Program-made: the position numbers and the translations under genes | Origin: Syntrophobacterales bacterium Delta_02 | GTDB lineage: Bacteria; Desulfobacterota; Syntrophorhabdia; Syntrophorhabdales; Syntrophorhabdaceae | Direction: 5' to 3' | DNA: 64,000 nucleotides | Assembly (NCBI GenBank): GCA_001603955.1 | Contig: LVAA01000019.1 | Span: forward strand, 1 to 64,000 | The notes under the pieces: model-generated | The model's input: only the letters and a program-made list of their open reading frames with translations | Told to the model about the DNA's origin: nothing | Databases searched by the model: none | In this document: in pieces, positions 1 to 9,940 of the stretch | Position numbering within the stretch: the first letter of the stretch is position 1 | Layout: the number at the start of each line of letters is the position of its first letter

Positions 1-228
1 CCCTTCGCCGATGTGGCAGCGGTAGAGGCTCAATATCTTGAAAAGCATGCTTTTCTGGTTGGCGTAGCGGCAGGTCAGCCTCTTGTCCTTGTCGAAGGTG
101 TAGACCACGGCCTCGTCGAATCCAAGATCCTGGGCGATTATGTTGAGGATCGCGTTGATCCGCGCCGTCAGCTCGAGGTTCGAGTGCGATATCTCAATTA
201 TCTTACCGATCAGCTCTGCTTGATTCAT
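1..228 (-). CDS. GAF-domain protein, N-terminal fragment (gene runs off the left edge)
   Basis: Translating the minus strand from the ATG at 228 gives 76 open codons beginning MNQAELIGKIIEIS and running off the window. After a short helix, the residues around LNIIAQDLGFDEAVVYTFD, followed by a Leu/Arg/Tyr-rich stretch ending HIGEG, have the pattern of the first half of a GAF small-molecule or sensory domain. The start overlaps the 3' end of glgA by 26 bases, so the two are probably co-transcribed. What follows the GAF domain (kinase, GGDEF or PtsP-like enzyme I) lies outside the window, so the function is open. The GAF call rests on pattern only. Confidence 0.6.
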   Translation of the reverse strand, partial: MNQAELIGKIIEISHSNLELTARINAILNIIAQDLGFDEAVVYTFDKDKRLTCRYANQKSMLFKILSLYRCHIGEG

Positions 229-1672
229 GCTTCGCAATCGCTTTCCTGTAAAGGTCAACATACTCGCGGGCCGATTTCTCCCAGGAAAAGTCTTCCTTCA
301 TGCAGCGGGTGACGAGGTCCGCCCAGGCTTTCTTGTCCCTGTAAAGGGAAAGTGCCCTGCCGATGGTGTCGAGCATTGCCTCTTTCGTGTATTCATAGAA
401 CTTGAAGCCCGTTCCTTTCTCAGGATAGCTCGTGATATCGATGATCGTGTCCTCCAGCCCGCCCACGCCCCTGACAACGGGGACGGTACCATACTTCAGG
501 CTGTAAAGCTGGTTGAGCCCGCAGGGTTCGTACCGGGAGGGCATGAAGAACATGTCCGCCCCCGCCTCCATGAGGTGCGCCAGCTTGTTGTCGTAGGCTA
601 TCTTTATGGAAAAGGACCCGGAGAACTTCTTCGCGAGGGTCGTGAACAGGTCGTGATACTTCCGGTCTCCCGTCCCCAGGATAACGTACTGCAGGCCAAG
701 GTCGTGGATCTCTTCCATGGCCTCGGAGATGAGGTCAAAACCCTTCTGGTCGGCAAGCCGCGAGATGGTTGCCACCAGCGGCACGTTCGGATCGACGGGC
801 AGGCCGAAGGCCTGCTGAAGGGCCTTCTTGCAGACCGCCTTGTTATCCCGCTTCTCGAAGGTGTACCGCCCGGGGAGGGATTTGTCCGTCTCCGGGTTCC
901 AGTCTCCGTAATCGATGCCGTTCACTATTCCATAGAGGTCCTCCCGACGCTTCGTGAGGATGCCGTCGAGACCGCATCCGAACTCCGGCGTCTGGATCTC
1001 CTTGCTGTACTGCTCGCTTACCGTGTTCAGGATGTCGGCGAAGATGATGCCGCCCTTGAGGAAATTGATGTGGCCGAAGAACTCCAAGGACTCGGGCGTG
1101 AAGTATTCCCAGCCGATATTGAGGAGGTGCATGTCGTAGTGCCAGAATATGCCCTGGTAGCCGAGGTTGTGGATGGTCAGAAGGGTGGCCACGTTGCTCA
1201 ATTCGGAATCGTTCTGATAGAGCGTCTTCAGGAAGACGGGCGACAGGGCCGTCTCCCAATCGTTGCAGTGGAGGACATCGGGGACGAATCTCGTTGCCTT
1301 GATCGTCTCCAGGATGCTCTTGGCGAAGAAGATGTAACGCTCCGCGTTGTCGAGGTAGTCGCCGTCGGGGGTGCTGTAGAGGTAGTCGCGATAATAGTAC
1401 TCGTCCTTTTCGACAAGGTAGGCCTTTATGCCCTCGTACTCGCTCTCGACGATCTCGGCCTCGACGAAGGATTGTGATACCTGGCATAATATTCTCTGGT
1501 TCGAGTACCTCATGGGGAAGCCGAGGTCTTCTATGCCCTTGTGTTTGGGGAGAATGACCCTGACGTCAACCCCAAGGTTCTTCAGGGCCTTCGGAAGGGC
1601 CCCGGTAACATCGGCGAGGCCGCCCGTCTTTACAAAGGGAAATATCTCGGGAGAAGCAATCAATATCTTCAT
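203..1672 (-). CDS. glgA: Glycogen synthase (ADP-glucose type, GT5)
   Basis: A 489-residue protein starting MKILIASPEIFPF, with the GT5 ADP-glucose-binding signature KTGGLADV close to the N-terminus. The C-terminal GT-B half carries the EPCGLNQLYSLKYGT stretch typical of bacterial glycogen synthases. It transfers glucose from ADP-glucose to the non-reducing end of alpha-1,4-glucan in the cytoplasm. An open frame continues 28 codons upstream, but the ATG at 1672 has a GGGGG purine run just before it and matches the family N-terminus. It lies 8 bases behind galT, so the pair probably form one operon for hexose-phosphate and glycogen metabolism. Confidence 0.95.
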   Translation of the reverse strand: MKILIASPEIFPFVKTGGLADVTGALPKALKNLGVDVRVILPKHKGIEDLGFPMRYSNQRILCQVSQSFVEAEIVESEYEGIKAYLVEKDEYYYRDYLYSTPDGDYLDNAERYIFFAKSILETIKATRFVPDVLHCNDWETALSPVFLKTLYQNDSELSNVATLLTIHNLGYQGIFWHYDMHLLNIGWEYFTPESLEFFGHINFLKGGIIFADILNTVSEQYSKEIQTPEFGCGLDGILTKRREDLYGIVNGIDYGDWNPETDKSLPGRYTFEKRDNKAVCKKALQQAFGLPVDPNVPLVATISRLADQKGFDLISEAMEEIHDLGLQYVILGTGDRKYHDLFTTLAKKFSGSFSIKIAYDNKLAHLMEAGADMFFMPSRYEPCGLNQLYSLKYGTVPVVRGVGGLEDTIIDITSYPEKGTGFKFYEYTKEAMLDTIGRALSLYRDKKAWADLVTRCMKEDFSWEKSAREYVDLYRKAIAKHESSRADR

Positions 1673-1680
1673 TGTGCCCC

Positions 1681-2682
1681 CTATATCTCTGTTTCTCTCA
1701 GGTACGCCGTAGCTTCCTCGGGTGGTGTGGGATTGATGTAGAACCCTGTTCCCCACTCGAAGCCTGCCATTTTCGTAAGGCGCGGTATGATCTCTATGTG
1801 CCAGTGATAGTGCCCCATACCGACGTTCGCCGGGGGGGCCGTGTGGATAATATAATTGTAGGGCGGATTGTTGAGCACTTTGACATACTTTCTCAGGATC
1901 CTTGAAAGGACATCCGCCAGTGAGTAGTAATTGTCGGCCGGATCTTCCTCGGAGAAGACCGCATTATGCCTCTTCGGAAGAATCCACGTCTCGAAGGGAA
2001 AGCGCGAGGCGTAGGGCGATATCGCGATGTACCGCTCGTTCTCGCAGACGATGCGCGAATTCTCTTCCTTCTCCTGGGCGATGATGTCGCAGAAGATGCA
2101 CCTCTCCTTGTACTTGTGATAGGCGAGGCCCCCGCCGATCTCCTCCGATACCCGCCTTGGCACGATCGGCAGGGCGATGAGCTGCGAATGGGCGTGGTCG
2201 AGGGATGCCCCCGCCACCGACCCACTGTTCTTGAAGACCATTATATATTTGAAGCGGGTGTCCCTCATGAGGTCCCGTATCCGTTCGCGATATGCTACGA
2301 AAACACTCTGGACCCTGTTGACGGGCATATCTGAAAGGGTCTCTCCGTGATTGGGCGTCTCGACGATGACCTCGTGAGCGCCGATGCCGTTCATCTTGTC
2401 ATAGATGCCGATCCCTTCGCGGTTGAGGGTGCCTTCTATCCTCAGGGCGGGGAACTTGTTGGGGACCACCCTCAGGGACCAGTCAGGAGAACCCGGTGTA
2501 GAGCCAGGCGGACGGACAACGTAGACCTCCGGCGGTGTCATGTTCTCATTTCCCGGACACAGGGGACAGACCGCCGCCTTCGTCGGGGGAGCCTCCTCCG
2601 CAAAAAAAACGGGCCGCTTGCCCCTCTCCGTTGAAATAATGACCCATCTGTCAATGATGGGATCTTTTCTCAATTCAGGCAT
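1681..2682 (-). CDS. galT: Galactose-1-phosphate uridylyltransferase
   Basis: A 333-residue HIT-superfamily enzyme. The N-terminus PELRKDPIIDRWVIIS, the CPLCPGNE zinc pair and the HYHWHIEI active-site stretch (His-x-His with the covalently uridylylated histidine) are all present. It exchanges UMP between UDP-glucose and galactose-1-phosphate. In organisms without galactose catabolism, relatives may act on other sugar-1-phosphates, so the true substrate is inferred. It is the first gene of a galT-glgA minus-strand pair and is divergent from the rhomboid gene, with about 50 bases between the starts. Confidence 0.93.
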   Translation of the reverse strand: MPELRKDPIIDRWVIISTERGKRPVFFAEEAPPTKAAVCPLCPGNENMTPPEVYVVRPPGSTPGSPDWSLRVVPNKFPALRIEGTLNREGIGIYDKMNGIGAHEVIVETPNHGETLSDMPVNRVQSVFVAYRERIRDLMRDTRFKYIMVFKNSGSVAGASLDHAHSQLIALPIVPRRVSEEIGGGLAYHKYKERCIFCDIIAQEKEENSRIVCENERYIAISPYASRFPFETWILPKRHNAVFSEEDPADNYYSLADVLSRILRKYVKVLNNPPYNYIIHTAPPANVGMGHYHWHIEIIPRLTKMAGFEWGTGFYINPTPPEEATAYLRETEI

Positions 2683-2733
2683 ATGTTACCCCGGATCTTC
2701 GTTTTTTGACATGGCTGTTGTTGCGTGATAAGA

Positions 2734-3429
2734 ATGAGTTCAGTGATACCGCTGAAGGACAATATCCCAACCCGCACCTTTCCCATTATAACAACAGGTC
2801 TGATCTTTGTAAACATCATTGTTTTTTTGTGGCAGCATCTCGCGCTCAGCGCATCGGCAGGCGCAATGCTCTACACCTATTACGGTCTCGTGCCCAGGGA
2901 GCTCGTAGCTTCCGTGCTGGCACGGCACGATCTCCTGCCCTACAATATGATGACGGTCTTCACGTCCATGTTCCTTCATGGCGGCTTTCTCCACATAATC
3001 GGCAACATGCTTTATCTGTGGATCTTCGGGAACAATATAGAGGACAGGCTGGGGCACATGGGATATCTCCTGTTCTATCTTCTTTCAGGGATATGCGCGG
3101 CGGCCTTCCAGGTGCTGTACGACCCCTCATCTGAGGTCCCCATGATAGGGGCCAGCGGGGCGGTCTCCGGCATACTCGGGGCCTATCTTCTCGTTTATCC
3201 CCATGCCCGGATAAAGACCCTCCTCATCATAATCATCTTCATCAAGGTGGTCGACATTCCGGCCATCGTGCTGCTTACCGTCTGGTTCTTCATGCAGTTC
3301 CTCTATACCAATGTCGACGGTATCGCCTGGTATGCCCATGTCGGCGGGTTTATTTTCGGCCTTGTCTTCGCCCTGCTCTTCCTCGTCCGCAGGAAGGGTC
3401 GAAAGACGGTCAGGGCGTCCCGCCCATGA
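2734..3429 (+). CDS. Rhomboid-family intramembrane serine protease
   Basis: About 231 residues with six or seven hydrophobic segments. The rhomboid landmarks are in order: HGGFLHIIGN in TM2, GASGAVSG with the catalytic serine at about residue 141, and AHVGGFIFG with the catalytic histidine at about residue 202. It cleaves transmembrane helices within the membrane; the substrate is unknown. The tail is short and basic (RRKGRKTVRASRP). I chose the ATG at 2734; a GTG at 2725 is also in frame but has no clear ribosome binding site. The stop overlaps the start of the next gene by 4 bases (ATGA). Confidence 0.92.
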   Translation: MSSVIPLKDNIPTRTFPIITTGLIFVNIIVFLWQHLALSASAGAMLYTYYGLVPRELVASVLARHDLLPYNMMTVFTSMFLHGGFLHIIGNMLYLWIFGNNIEDRLGHMGYLLFYLLSGICAAAFQVLYDPSSEVPMIGASGAVSGILGAYLLVYPHARIKTLLIIIIFIKVVDIPAIVLLTVWFFMQFLYTNVDGIAWYAHVGGFIFGLVFALLFLVRRKGRKTVRASRP

Positions 3430-4739
3430 GAGTCCCAAGGGTCCTCGCCATCAATCCCTACATCTATGATTTTGCCGCCTATGATTTCTGGTCGAGCCCC
3501 CTTGGCCTCCTTTACATCGCGGGCATTCTGAGGCAGAACGGGTTTCACGTGGATCTCATCGACTGCATGTCCGTCAGGGAAGAAAAGCGCAAGCCGGACG
3601 GGCGCGCGCCCTATGTCAAGCAAAAGGTGGCCAAACCGGATGTTTTGGGGGGGGTCCGCAAGAACCTCCGAAGGTACGGGGTGTCGCCCGAAGAGCTCTC
3701 AGCCGTCCTCAGGGGAATGGAGCCGCCCGATATCATTCTTGTTACCTCCATCATGACGTACTGGTATGTGGGGGCAATGGAGGTCGTCAACCTCGCCCGC
3801 CAGGTCCATCCCCGGTCGAAGATAGCCGTTGGCGGCATATACCCCACGCTGTGCCGCGAGCAGGCCCGGGTGAGCTTTGCGGACTCCGACCTCGTTGTCC
3901 CATCCGGGGAGATGGGGCGTTTCTACGGGTTCATCGAAGCCGCGACGGGGCGAAAGCTCGACTTCACGCCCCTTATGGACAACCTCGATATTCTCCCCTA
4001 TCCCGCCCATGACCTCTACGGGGACATACCCTTTGTCCCTCTTCTGACGTCCCTGGGCTGCGCATTCAGCTGCACCTACTGCGCCACGTCCTACATGTAC
4101 CCGACGATGACCCGGCGCGGCGTTGATTCCGTCCTGGACGAGATACTCCACTGGCATGAAAGGGGCGTACGCCGTTTCGTCATCTATGATGACAGCTTTC
4201 TCTACGGGAGCCGGCATCACGCCAGGCCTCTCCTCCAGAGGATCGCCGCCCTGCCTTTCCCTGTGGACATATACAACCCCAATGCCCTCAATGCCGCCTT
4301 CATCGATGATGAGATCGCCGCCCTGCTCGCCCGGTCGGGCTTTCGTGAGGTCAGGATCGGCCTGGAATCGGTGGATCCCGAGGTACAGGCGAACACGGGG
4401 GGAAAGGTGACAGGGGCCGTCTTCGAAAGGGCCATAGCGTCCCTCAAGCGGGCGGGTTACGGAAGGGAGCAGGTCAGGGCCTATATCCTGGCCGGCCTGC
4501 CCGGTCAGCCCTGGCAGGAGGTCAAGAAGGCAATCGATTATCTCAAGGCCCTCGATGTCACGCCTTCCATCGCGGAATATACACCCATCCCCCATACACC
4601 GCTGTTTGAAAGATTCAAGGATTCCGCAAGGTTTCCCGTGGCCGACGACGCCATCTACCAGAACAACGCCATCTTCCCCTACGCCTGGGAAGGCTTCACG
4701 GAAGAGGACCTCAATTATCTAAAAAGATACGCAAAGTAA
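3426..4739 (+). CDS. B12-binding-type radical SAM protein
   Basis: A 437-residue protein. Residues 1 to about 175 look like the cobalamin-binding Rossmann domain seen in BchE-like radical SAM proteins (SSPLGLLYIAGIL, then VTSIMTYWY and AVGGIYPTL). The radical SAM cluster motif CAFSCTYC (CxxxCxxC) follows at about residue 215, and a TIM-barrel half ends near YTPIPHTPLF. Family members make or modify lipids, tetrapyrroles or natural products using a 5'-deoxyadenosyl radical; the reaction here cannot be named. It is translationally coupled to the rhomboid gene by a 4-base overlap. Its stop codon is followed directly by a large repeat element. Confidence 0.85.
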   Translation: MRVPRVLAINPYIYDFAAYDFWSSPLGLLYIAGILRQNGFHVDLIDCMSVREEKRKPDGRAPYVKQKVAKPDVLGGVRKNLRRYGVSPEELSAVLRGMEPPDIILVTSIMTYWYVGAMEVVNLARQVHPRSKIAVGGIYPTLCREQARVSFADSDLVVPSGEMGRFYGFIEAATGRKLDFTPLMDNLDILPYPAHDLYGDIPFVPLLTSLGCAFSCTYCATSYMYPTMTRRGVDSVLDEILHWHERGVRRFVIYDDSFLYGSRHHARPLLQRIAALPFPVDIYNPNALNAAFIDDEIAALLARSGFREVRIGLESVDPEVQANTGGKVTGAVFERAIASLKRAGYGREQVRAYILAGLPGQPWQEVKKAIDYLKALDVTPSIAEYTPIPHTPLFERFKDSARFPVADDAIYQNNAIFPYAWEGFTEEDLNYLKRYAK

Positions 4740-5220
4740 GGGTGATGGGTAACAGGTTATGGGTTATGGGAAAGGCTGGAAGAAAGATGCCCCATCACCC
4801 ATAACCCACATCTGTCCAGCACAGATCCGCGGCAACGGACATGCCGACTCTCCGGAGCATCCCCGGGGGAGGAGAATGACCAATGACCAAATTCCAATAA
4901 CCAGACAAACAGACAATAACCAAAACAATGATACAGGCAGCCCGTTCCGTTTGTTCAATTGGTTATTCTCTTTTTCATTGGTCATTGGAATTTGTTCAAT
5001 TGGTCATTATCTCTTTCACTGGTCATTATCCCCCATTTTGCCTGACGGCACGGGAGAAGAGATCGACCTGGTCTGGAATGGAAGATCTACCTGTCCTGGA
5101 CCATTGTTGTTCTATAAGGAGCGCATTCCGGGAAAATCGGAACCTTTACAGGGAAAGACGGGATACAGGTTTCCGATTCCACGGTTTTTTCCTATAACCC
5201 ATCACCCATAACCTGTCACC
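4740..5220. repeat. Composite iterated-heptamer hairpin element
   Basis: It begins on the base after the stop codon of the radical SAM gene. The left end repeats words close to GGTTATG/GGTGATG (4741-4770) and pairs with CCCATCACC/CCCATAACCC at 4791-4807. A second copy of the complementary words (CCCATCACCCATAACC) lies at the far right end, 5195-5220, so the outer arms also pair over about 33 positions with roughly 7 mismatches. Nested inside, at 4875-5030, is a second element of AATGACC-like heptamers with a complementary right arm made of GGTCATT words. The region contains no convincing gene. It separates the 3' ends of two convergent genes, so it could act as a bidirectional terminator, but that is inference. 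Confidence 0.8.
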
Positions 5221-5233
5221 TAATTACCCGCCT

Positions 5234-5716
5234 CTAGGCGAGATACTTATGCAGCTTCTGGTAGCTCACGAAGTCGCCATCTACAAAGTCCGCCCCGAGC
5301 TCCTTCGTCGCTTCCTCGCCTTCAGCGATCCTCTTTATGGTGCAGCGCATCTTCACCGGGGTCTTCTCGTTTGGTATGGTGAAGATCGTGTCGAACTCGC
5401 CCTCGCTGACCGCATCATAGTCGTGGGGAATGGATATCTTCAGCCCCCCCAGGGAGACGTCTATGACGATGCCCGTCTGCAGCGTCGATTCCTTCGCATC
5501 CCGCTTATAGACAAAGGCCGGAAGCGACACCTCCTTGCGGGCGTACCGCCTGCGCTCCTTTCTGGAGCCCTTCAACTCGACCTTGTCCTTGACCTGCGAG
5601 TGGAGCATATTCTCTATAATGGATGAAAGCGACCGTCTTTCGACCTCCGCTATCTTTTCCAGTGTTTGTTTCAACTCCTCGTTGGTCCGAAAACATATAG
5701 TTACATCTTTCTTCAT
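5234..5716 (-). CDS. Ribbon-helix-helix plus PilZ domain protein
   Basis: A 160-residue protein. Residues 1-45 (VTICFRTNEELKQTLEKIAE, then RRSLSSIIENML) look like a CopG/Arc-type ribbon-helix-helix DNA-binding domain. Residues about 55-155 form a PilZ domain with the two c-di-GMP contact motifs RRYARK (RxxxR) and DVSLGG (D/NxSxxG). The combination suggests a c-di-GMP-responsive DNA-binding protein, although stand-alone PilZ proteins with short helical N-termini are common and DNA binding is inferred. The start has a GGGGGAAG ribosome binding site. It is monocistronic and convergent with the radical SAM gene across the repeat element. Confidence 0.75.
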   Translation of the reverse strand: MKKDVTICFRTNEELKQTLEKIAEVERRSLSSIIENMLHSQVKDKVELKGSRKERRRYARKEVSLPAFVYKRDAKESTLQTGIVIDVSLGGLKISIPHDYDAVSEGEFDTIFTIPNEKTPVKMRCTIKRIAEGEEATKELGADFVDGDFVSYQKLHKYLA

Positions 5717-7172
<1,456 letters not shown>

Positions 7173-7182
7173 AGGATCGCGG

Positions 7183-7749
7183 ATGAGGACCTTTGCGGCG
7201 GCCATTGCCGTCATTCTCGCTTTTGCCGGCCTCGTGCTGTATGCACCCAATTACCTTTTCTATGCCGATCCACCCCGGAAAGCGGACGCCGTCATCCTTT
7301 TCCTCGGTAACGAGTACAGAGAACGCAGGGCCGAGGCGGTGCGGCTCATGGGGGAAGGATACGCCGCTTATCTCGTCATTCCCGCCTACGGCAGGGTAGC
7401 GGAGGCGGTCAAACACACCGAGGCATCGCGCAATGTCGTCCCTTCCCGCCCCTCCCATTACCCCGTAGTGTACGAGGACACCCACATCGAGATCATCGAG
7501 GCGAAGAGGCTGATGGACGGGAAGGGTCTGACGTCCGCGATATTCGTCAGTTCGCCGCATCACATGAGGCGGATCAAGCTTATTGCCGACAGGGTGTTTA
7601 CCGGTGGCGCCTACCGCACCACCTTTGTCCCGACCCGTTTCGAGAAGCGAAAAGAGGGATTCTGGTTCTTCCACGAGTCGGAGATAAAGAAGGTCACCAG
7701 CGAGTATGGCAAAATCCTCTGGTTCTTTCTCTACAGGTGGATGAAATAG
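7183..7749 (+). CDS. DUF218/YdcF-ElyC-like membrane-anchored protein
   Basis: A 188-residue protein with one N-terminal membrane helix (about residues 4-22). A DUF218 fold follows: ADAVILFLGNEYRERRAEA, then EDTHIEIIEAKRLMD and IFVSSPHHMRRI, the latter two matching the conserved acidic/Thr and Ser-x-x-x-H-x-x-R stretches of that family. The biochemical role of DUF218 proteins is poorly defined; E. coli ElyC affects envelope polysaccharide and peptidoglycan. Its position behind galE fits an envelope role. The stop is followed within 8 bases by a TTTCAGG heptamer array. Confidence 0.8.
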   Translation: MRTFAAAIAVILAFAGLVLYAPNYLFYADPPRKADAVILFLGNEYRERRAEAVRLMGEGYAAYLVIPAYGRVAEAVKHTEASRNVVPSRPSHYPVVYEDTHIEIIEAKRLMDGKGLTSAIFVSSPHHMRRIKLIADRVFTGGAYRTTFVPTRFEKRKEGFWFFHESEIKKVTSEYGKILWFFLYRWMK

Positions 7750-7756
7750 AGAACGG

Positions 7757-7777
7757 TTTCAGGTTTCAGGTTTCAGG
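7757..7777 (+). repeat. Heptamer array, three TTTCAGG units
   Basis: Three perfect tandem copies of TTTCAGG start 8 bases after the stop codon of the DUF218 gene. I did not find a complementary arm (CCTGAAA) within the gap. It is a short member of the iterated-word class seen elsewhere in this window. Confidence 0.9.
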
Positions 7778-8006
7778 AAAAGCTTGACGGGTTGTCGACG
7801 CAACTTCTGTCCGAGGCAGACGGCGCCTGTTGGGAGACTTCGAGTCCCGTTTCAGCCCTATACCGTTATGGCAAGGCTTGGTGGACCACAATCTCTCGCA
7901 TCGGTCCTCTCTCCGAGGACAGCTTTCCAGAGAACAAGGCGGGCACGGGCAGGCTTGGCCGTCACAGGGCCGGGGGGGGATATCATGGTGCCGGCGGGAG
8001 GAACTG

Positions 8007-8069
8007 CGACGGAGGCCGGGATCCTGTTGGTGACGCAGGGCAAGGGCGTTTGGATCCCGACCTCCGTCG
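8007..8069. repeat. Palindromic REP-like unit
   Basis: CGACGGAGG-C-CGGGATCC at 8007-8024 is the reverse complement, with one mismatch, of the 18 bases at 8052-8069, with a 27-base spacer. The right arm contains its own small hairpin (CCCGAC-ctcc-GTCGGG). GC-rich GGATCCCG palindromes of this kind recur as dispersed REP-type repeats in related bacteria; only this copy is seen here. Confidence 0.65.
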
Positions 8070-8307
8070 GGGTATTCATGTACGCATACCGTGTTGCCGC
8101 GATGGCCTGTCTGCATCTTTCACTTTCCCACAGGACCGGCAAGGCACAAGACGCTGTACCCAAATGCCGCTTTCGCGGCTTCCTGACGCTTCCTACCCCC
8201 TTCTCCCTGCAGCGTCTATTCCCCTGATCGGTCCTGTGGGCGTGAACCCGTATGTCAGCAAGCCTCCTTTGCTCTTCTATCGCCCGCACCATTAAAAACT
8301 GGCGATA

Positions 8308-9135
8308 TCATCGCATGTCCCAGCCCCCTACATAGAAAGGTCCCGGGCGCGACGCGGGGAGTGGCGGATGCCGCATCTCCCGTAGCCCGGCAAGGAACAT
8401 CCCCGCGACGACGACGCCGACGGCAATGATCGTCTCGGTGCCGTATCGCATTTCCGGCCCCGGGGCATGCAAGAATCTCAAGATCAACGGGTCCGCAAGG
8501 ACCATATCCGCCGCGATCTTGCCAAGAATGGCGGCGCCCGCATAGACGGCTGCCGGACAGCGCTGCATCAGGCGGGCCACAATATCGCCCCCGAATGCCA
8601 CTACGGGAATACTGACACTCAACCCCAAAAAGGCAAGAGCCGGGTTGCCCCTGCCCGCGCTGGCGACGGCGAGGATATTATCGGGGCTCATCGCCAGGTC
8701 GGCGAGCAGGATCATGACGATCGCCCTTGTGAGCCCGGCCGGCGTTCTTTCCTGTTCTTCCCCCGGCGAATGATTGTCGTGAATGAGTTTTAACGCGATG
8801 ACAAGGACGAGGAACGCGCCGGACAGCCTCATGCAGGGAGCGTTGAGAAACGTCGCGGGCAGACAGGCGACCAGGACCCTCGCAAACACGGCGGCAATGG
8901 TCCCGAAGAAGATGCCCCGGGGCCGCTTTGACGGCGGGAGCGTGAGGGCGGCGAGGGCGATGATCACCGCGTTGTCCCCAGACAGCGCAAGGTTTGCGGC
9001 GATCACCGTCACGAAGTCGGCGAGGAAACCTCCGCTCAGGTAAGCGTTTACGAGCTCCGCGGCTCCCGTTATCTGCGCTGTACCTATGATTTCGGTCACG
9101 GTCTTGCTGTCTCCTCGCCAGTGATAGGCGGCCAT
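8308..9135 (-). CDS. TerC/YjbE-family integral membrane protein
   Basis: About 275 residues with seven or so hydrophobic segments. It has the two hallmark intramembrane acidic motifs of the TerC family, NLALSGDNAVIIALA and DLAMSPDNILAVA. Family members are implicated in metal-ion export (manganese, calcium) and metalation of secreted enzymes; the substrate here is unknown. An open frame continues to 9222, but the ATG at 9135 has GGAG seven bases upstream. A GTG at 9099, with AGGAG upstream, is an equally good start and nearer the family N-terminus. I saw no match to the manganese (yybP-ykoY) riboswitch pattern upstream. Confidence 0.82.
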   Translation of the reverse strand: MAAYHWRGDSKTVTEIIGTAQITGAAELVNAYLSGGFLADFVTVIAANLALSGDNAVIIALAALTLPPSKRPRGIFFGTIAAVFARVLVACLPATFLNAPCMRLSGAFLVLVIALKLIHDNHSPGEEQERTPAGLTRAIVMILLADLAMSPDNILAVASAGRGNPALAFLGLSVSIPVVAFGGDIVARLMQRCPAAVYAGAAILGKIAADMVLADPLILRFLHAPGPEMRYGTETIIAVGVVVAGMFLAGLREMRHPPLPASRPGPFYVGGWDMR

Positions 9136-9283
9136 AGTATAGCTCCGCCACGCAAGTGGGGCCATCGGGGTTTTCCTGATTTTGGCAGGTATTTTCCCTG
9201 AGGGGCGCGAGAGGTTGCACATAGGCCCTTTTCGGGCACCCGGACCGTATGGGGCAGCGTTGAATGGTGCCCCGGGGGGGGCG

Positions 9284-9931
9284 CTAGAGCGAGGTTATGC
9301 CTTCCCTGATCGCGTACTTGGTCAACTCCGCGACGCTGCGTATCTGGAGCTTGTCCATAATCTGCTGTCTGTGGGTCTCCACGGTCTTCACGCTCAGATG
9401 CAGGGTGGAGGCTATCTGTTTCGTGGTCTTCCCCTCGGCGAGGTGTTGCAGCACTTCCCTCTCGCGCTGGGTGAGAATGGTGAAGGCCGTAGAATCATTG
9501 CGGGGAAGATTGTGGAGATATTCCTTGACGACTATGTCGGTGATCCTGGGGCTTAAGTAGGACTGGCCGGTCATCACGGTGTGGACAGCGCTGACAAGCT
9601 CTTCAAAGGCGCTGTCCTTGAGGAGATAGCCCGATGCTCCGGCCTTGAGCATCTCGAGAACGAACCTTCTGTCGGAATGCATCGACAGGGCGATGATCTT
9701 CACATCCTTGTTCTCCGCCACGATCTCGCGCGTCGCGTCTATACCGTTCAGTTCGGGCATCCCGATATCCATGATAACGATGTGCGGCAGGAGCTTTCGC
9801 GCCAGTTTCGTTGCTGTCAGCCCGTCTTGAGCCTCGGCGGCGACCTCCATGTCGGGCTGTTTCTCGATGAGGGCTTTCAGCCCTTCCCGCATGATCTGGT
9901 GGTCATCGGCAACCACTATCTTGATCTTCAT
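9284..9931 (-). CDS. NarL/FixJ-type response regulator
   Basis: A 215-residue two-domain regulator. The REC domain (residues 1-120) has the acidic pair in VVADDHQ, the phosphoacceptor aspartate in IVIMDIGMPELNG, the conserved Ser and Lys (ALSMHS, LLKDS). The C-terminal LuxR-type helix-turn-helix reads LTQREREVLQHLAEGKTT, then IASTLHLSVKTVETHRQQI. The start is the ATG at 9931, preceded by AGAGG; an in-frame TTG two codons earlier has no room for that site. It sits 9 bases behind the histidine kinase gene and is its likely partner. Targets are unknown. Confidence 0.93.
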   Translation of the reverse strand: MKIKIVVADDHQIMREGLKALIEKQPDMEVAAEAQDGLTATKLARKLLPHIVIMDIGMPELNGIDATREIVAENKDVKIIALSMHSDRRFVLEMLKAGASGYLLKDSAFEELVSAVHTVMTGQSYLSPRITDIVVKEYLHNLPRNDSTAFTILTQREREVLQHLAEGKTTKQIASTLHLSVKTVETHRQQIMDKLQIRSVAELTKYAIREGITSL

Positions 9932-9940
9932 TCTCAACCT

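Larger units (their letters stand above)
7750..8307. other. Intergenic region without a supported gene
   Basis: 558 bases between the DUF218 and TerC genes, whose 3' ends converge. Several overlapping open frames exist on both strands, the longest about 167 codons, but none has a family signature or a ribosome binding site. It holds a TTTCAGG array at 7757-7777 and a palindromic unit at 8007-8069. Confidence 0.55.

Noticed and set aside
227..1477. 416-codon plus-strand frame opposite glgA
   Set aside because: It is the antisense shadow of glgA in GC-rich DNA; no family signature or ribosome binding site, while glgA on the other strand is clear. The same reasoning removes the long frames opposite galE, murA, hisD, the aminotransferase and the molybdenum subunits.
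3545..3560. TTTCACGTGGATC, resembling parS
   Set aside because: The right half departs from the consensus at several places and it lies inside the radical SAM coding sequence.
4740..5220. CRISPR array
   Set aside because: Repeat units are 7-9 bases and contiguous, without unique spacers of even length, and no cas gene is present.
7784..8295. Overlapping frames of 116 to 167 codons on both strands between the DUF218 and TerC genes
   Set aside because: No frame has a ribosome binding site or family pattern, and the region holds a heptamer array and a palindrome; stop-poor GC-rich sequence explains the frames.
9136..9283. Possible metal riboswitch upstream of the TerC-family gene
   Set aside because: The stretch shows neither the yybP-ykoY manganese motif nor the fluoride riboswitch core.
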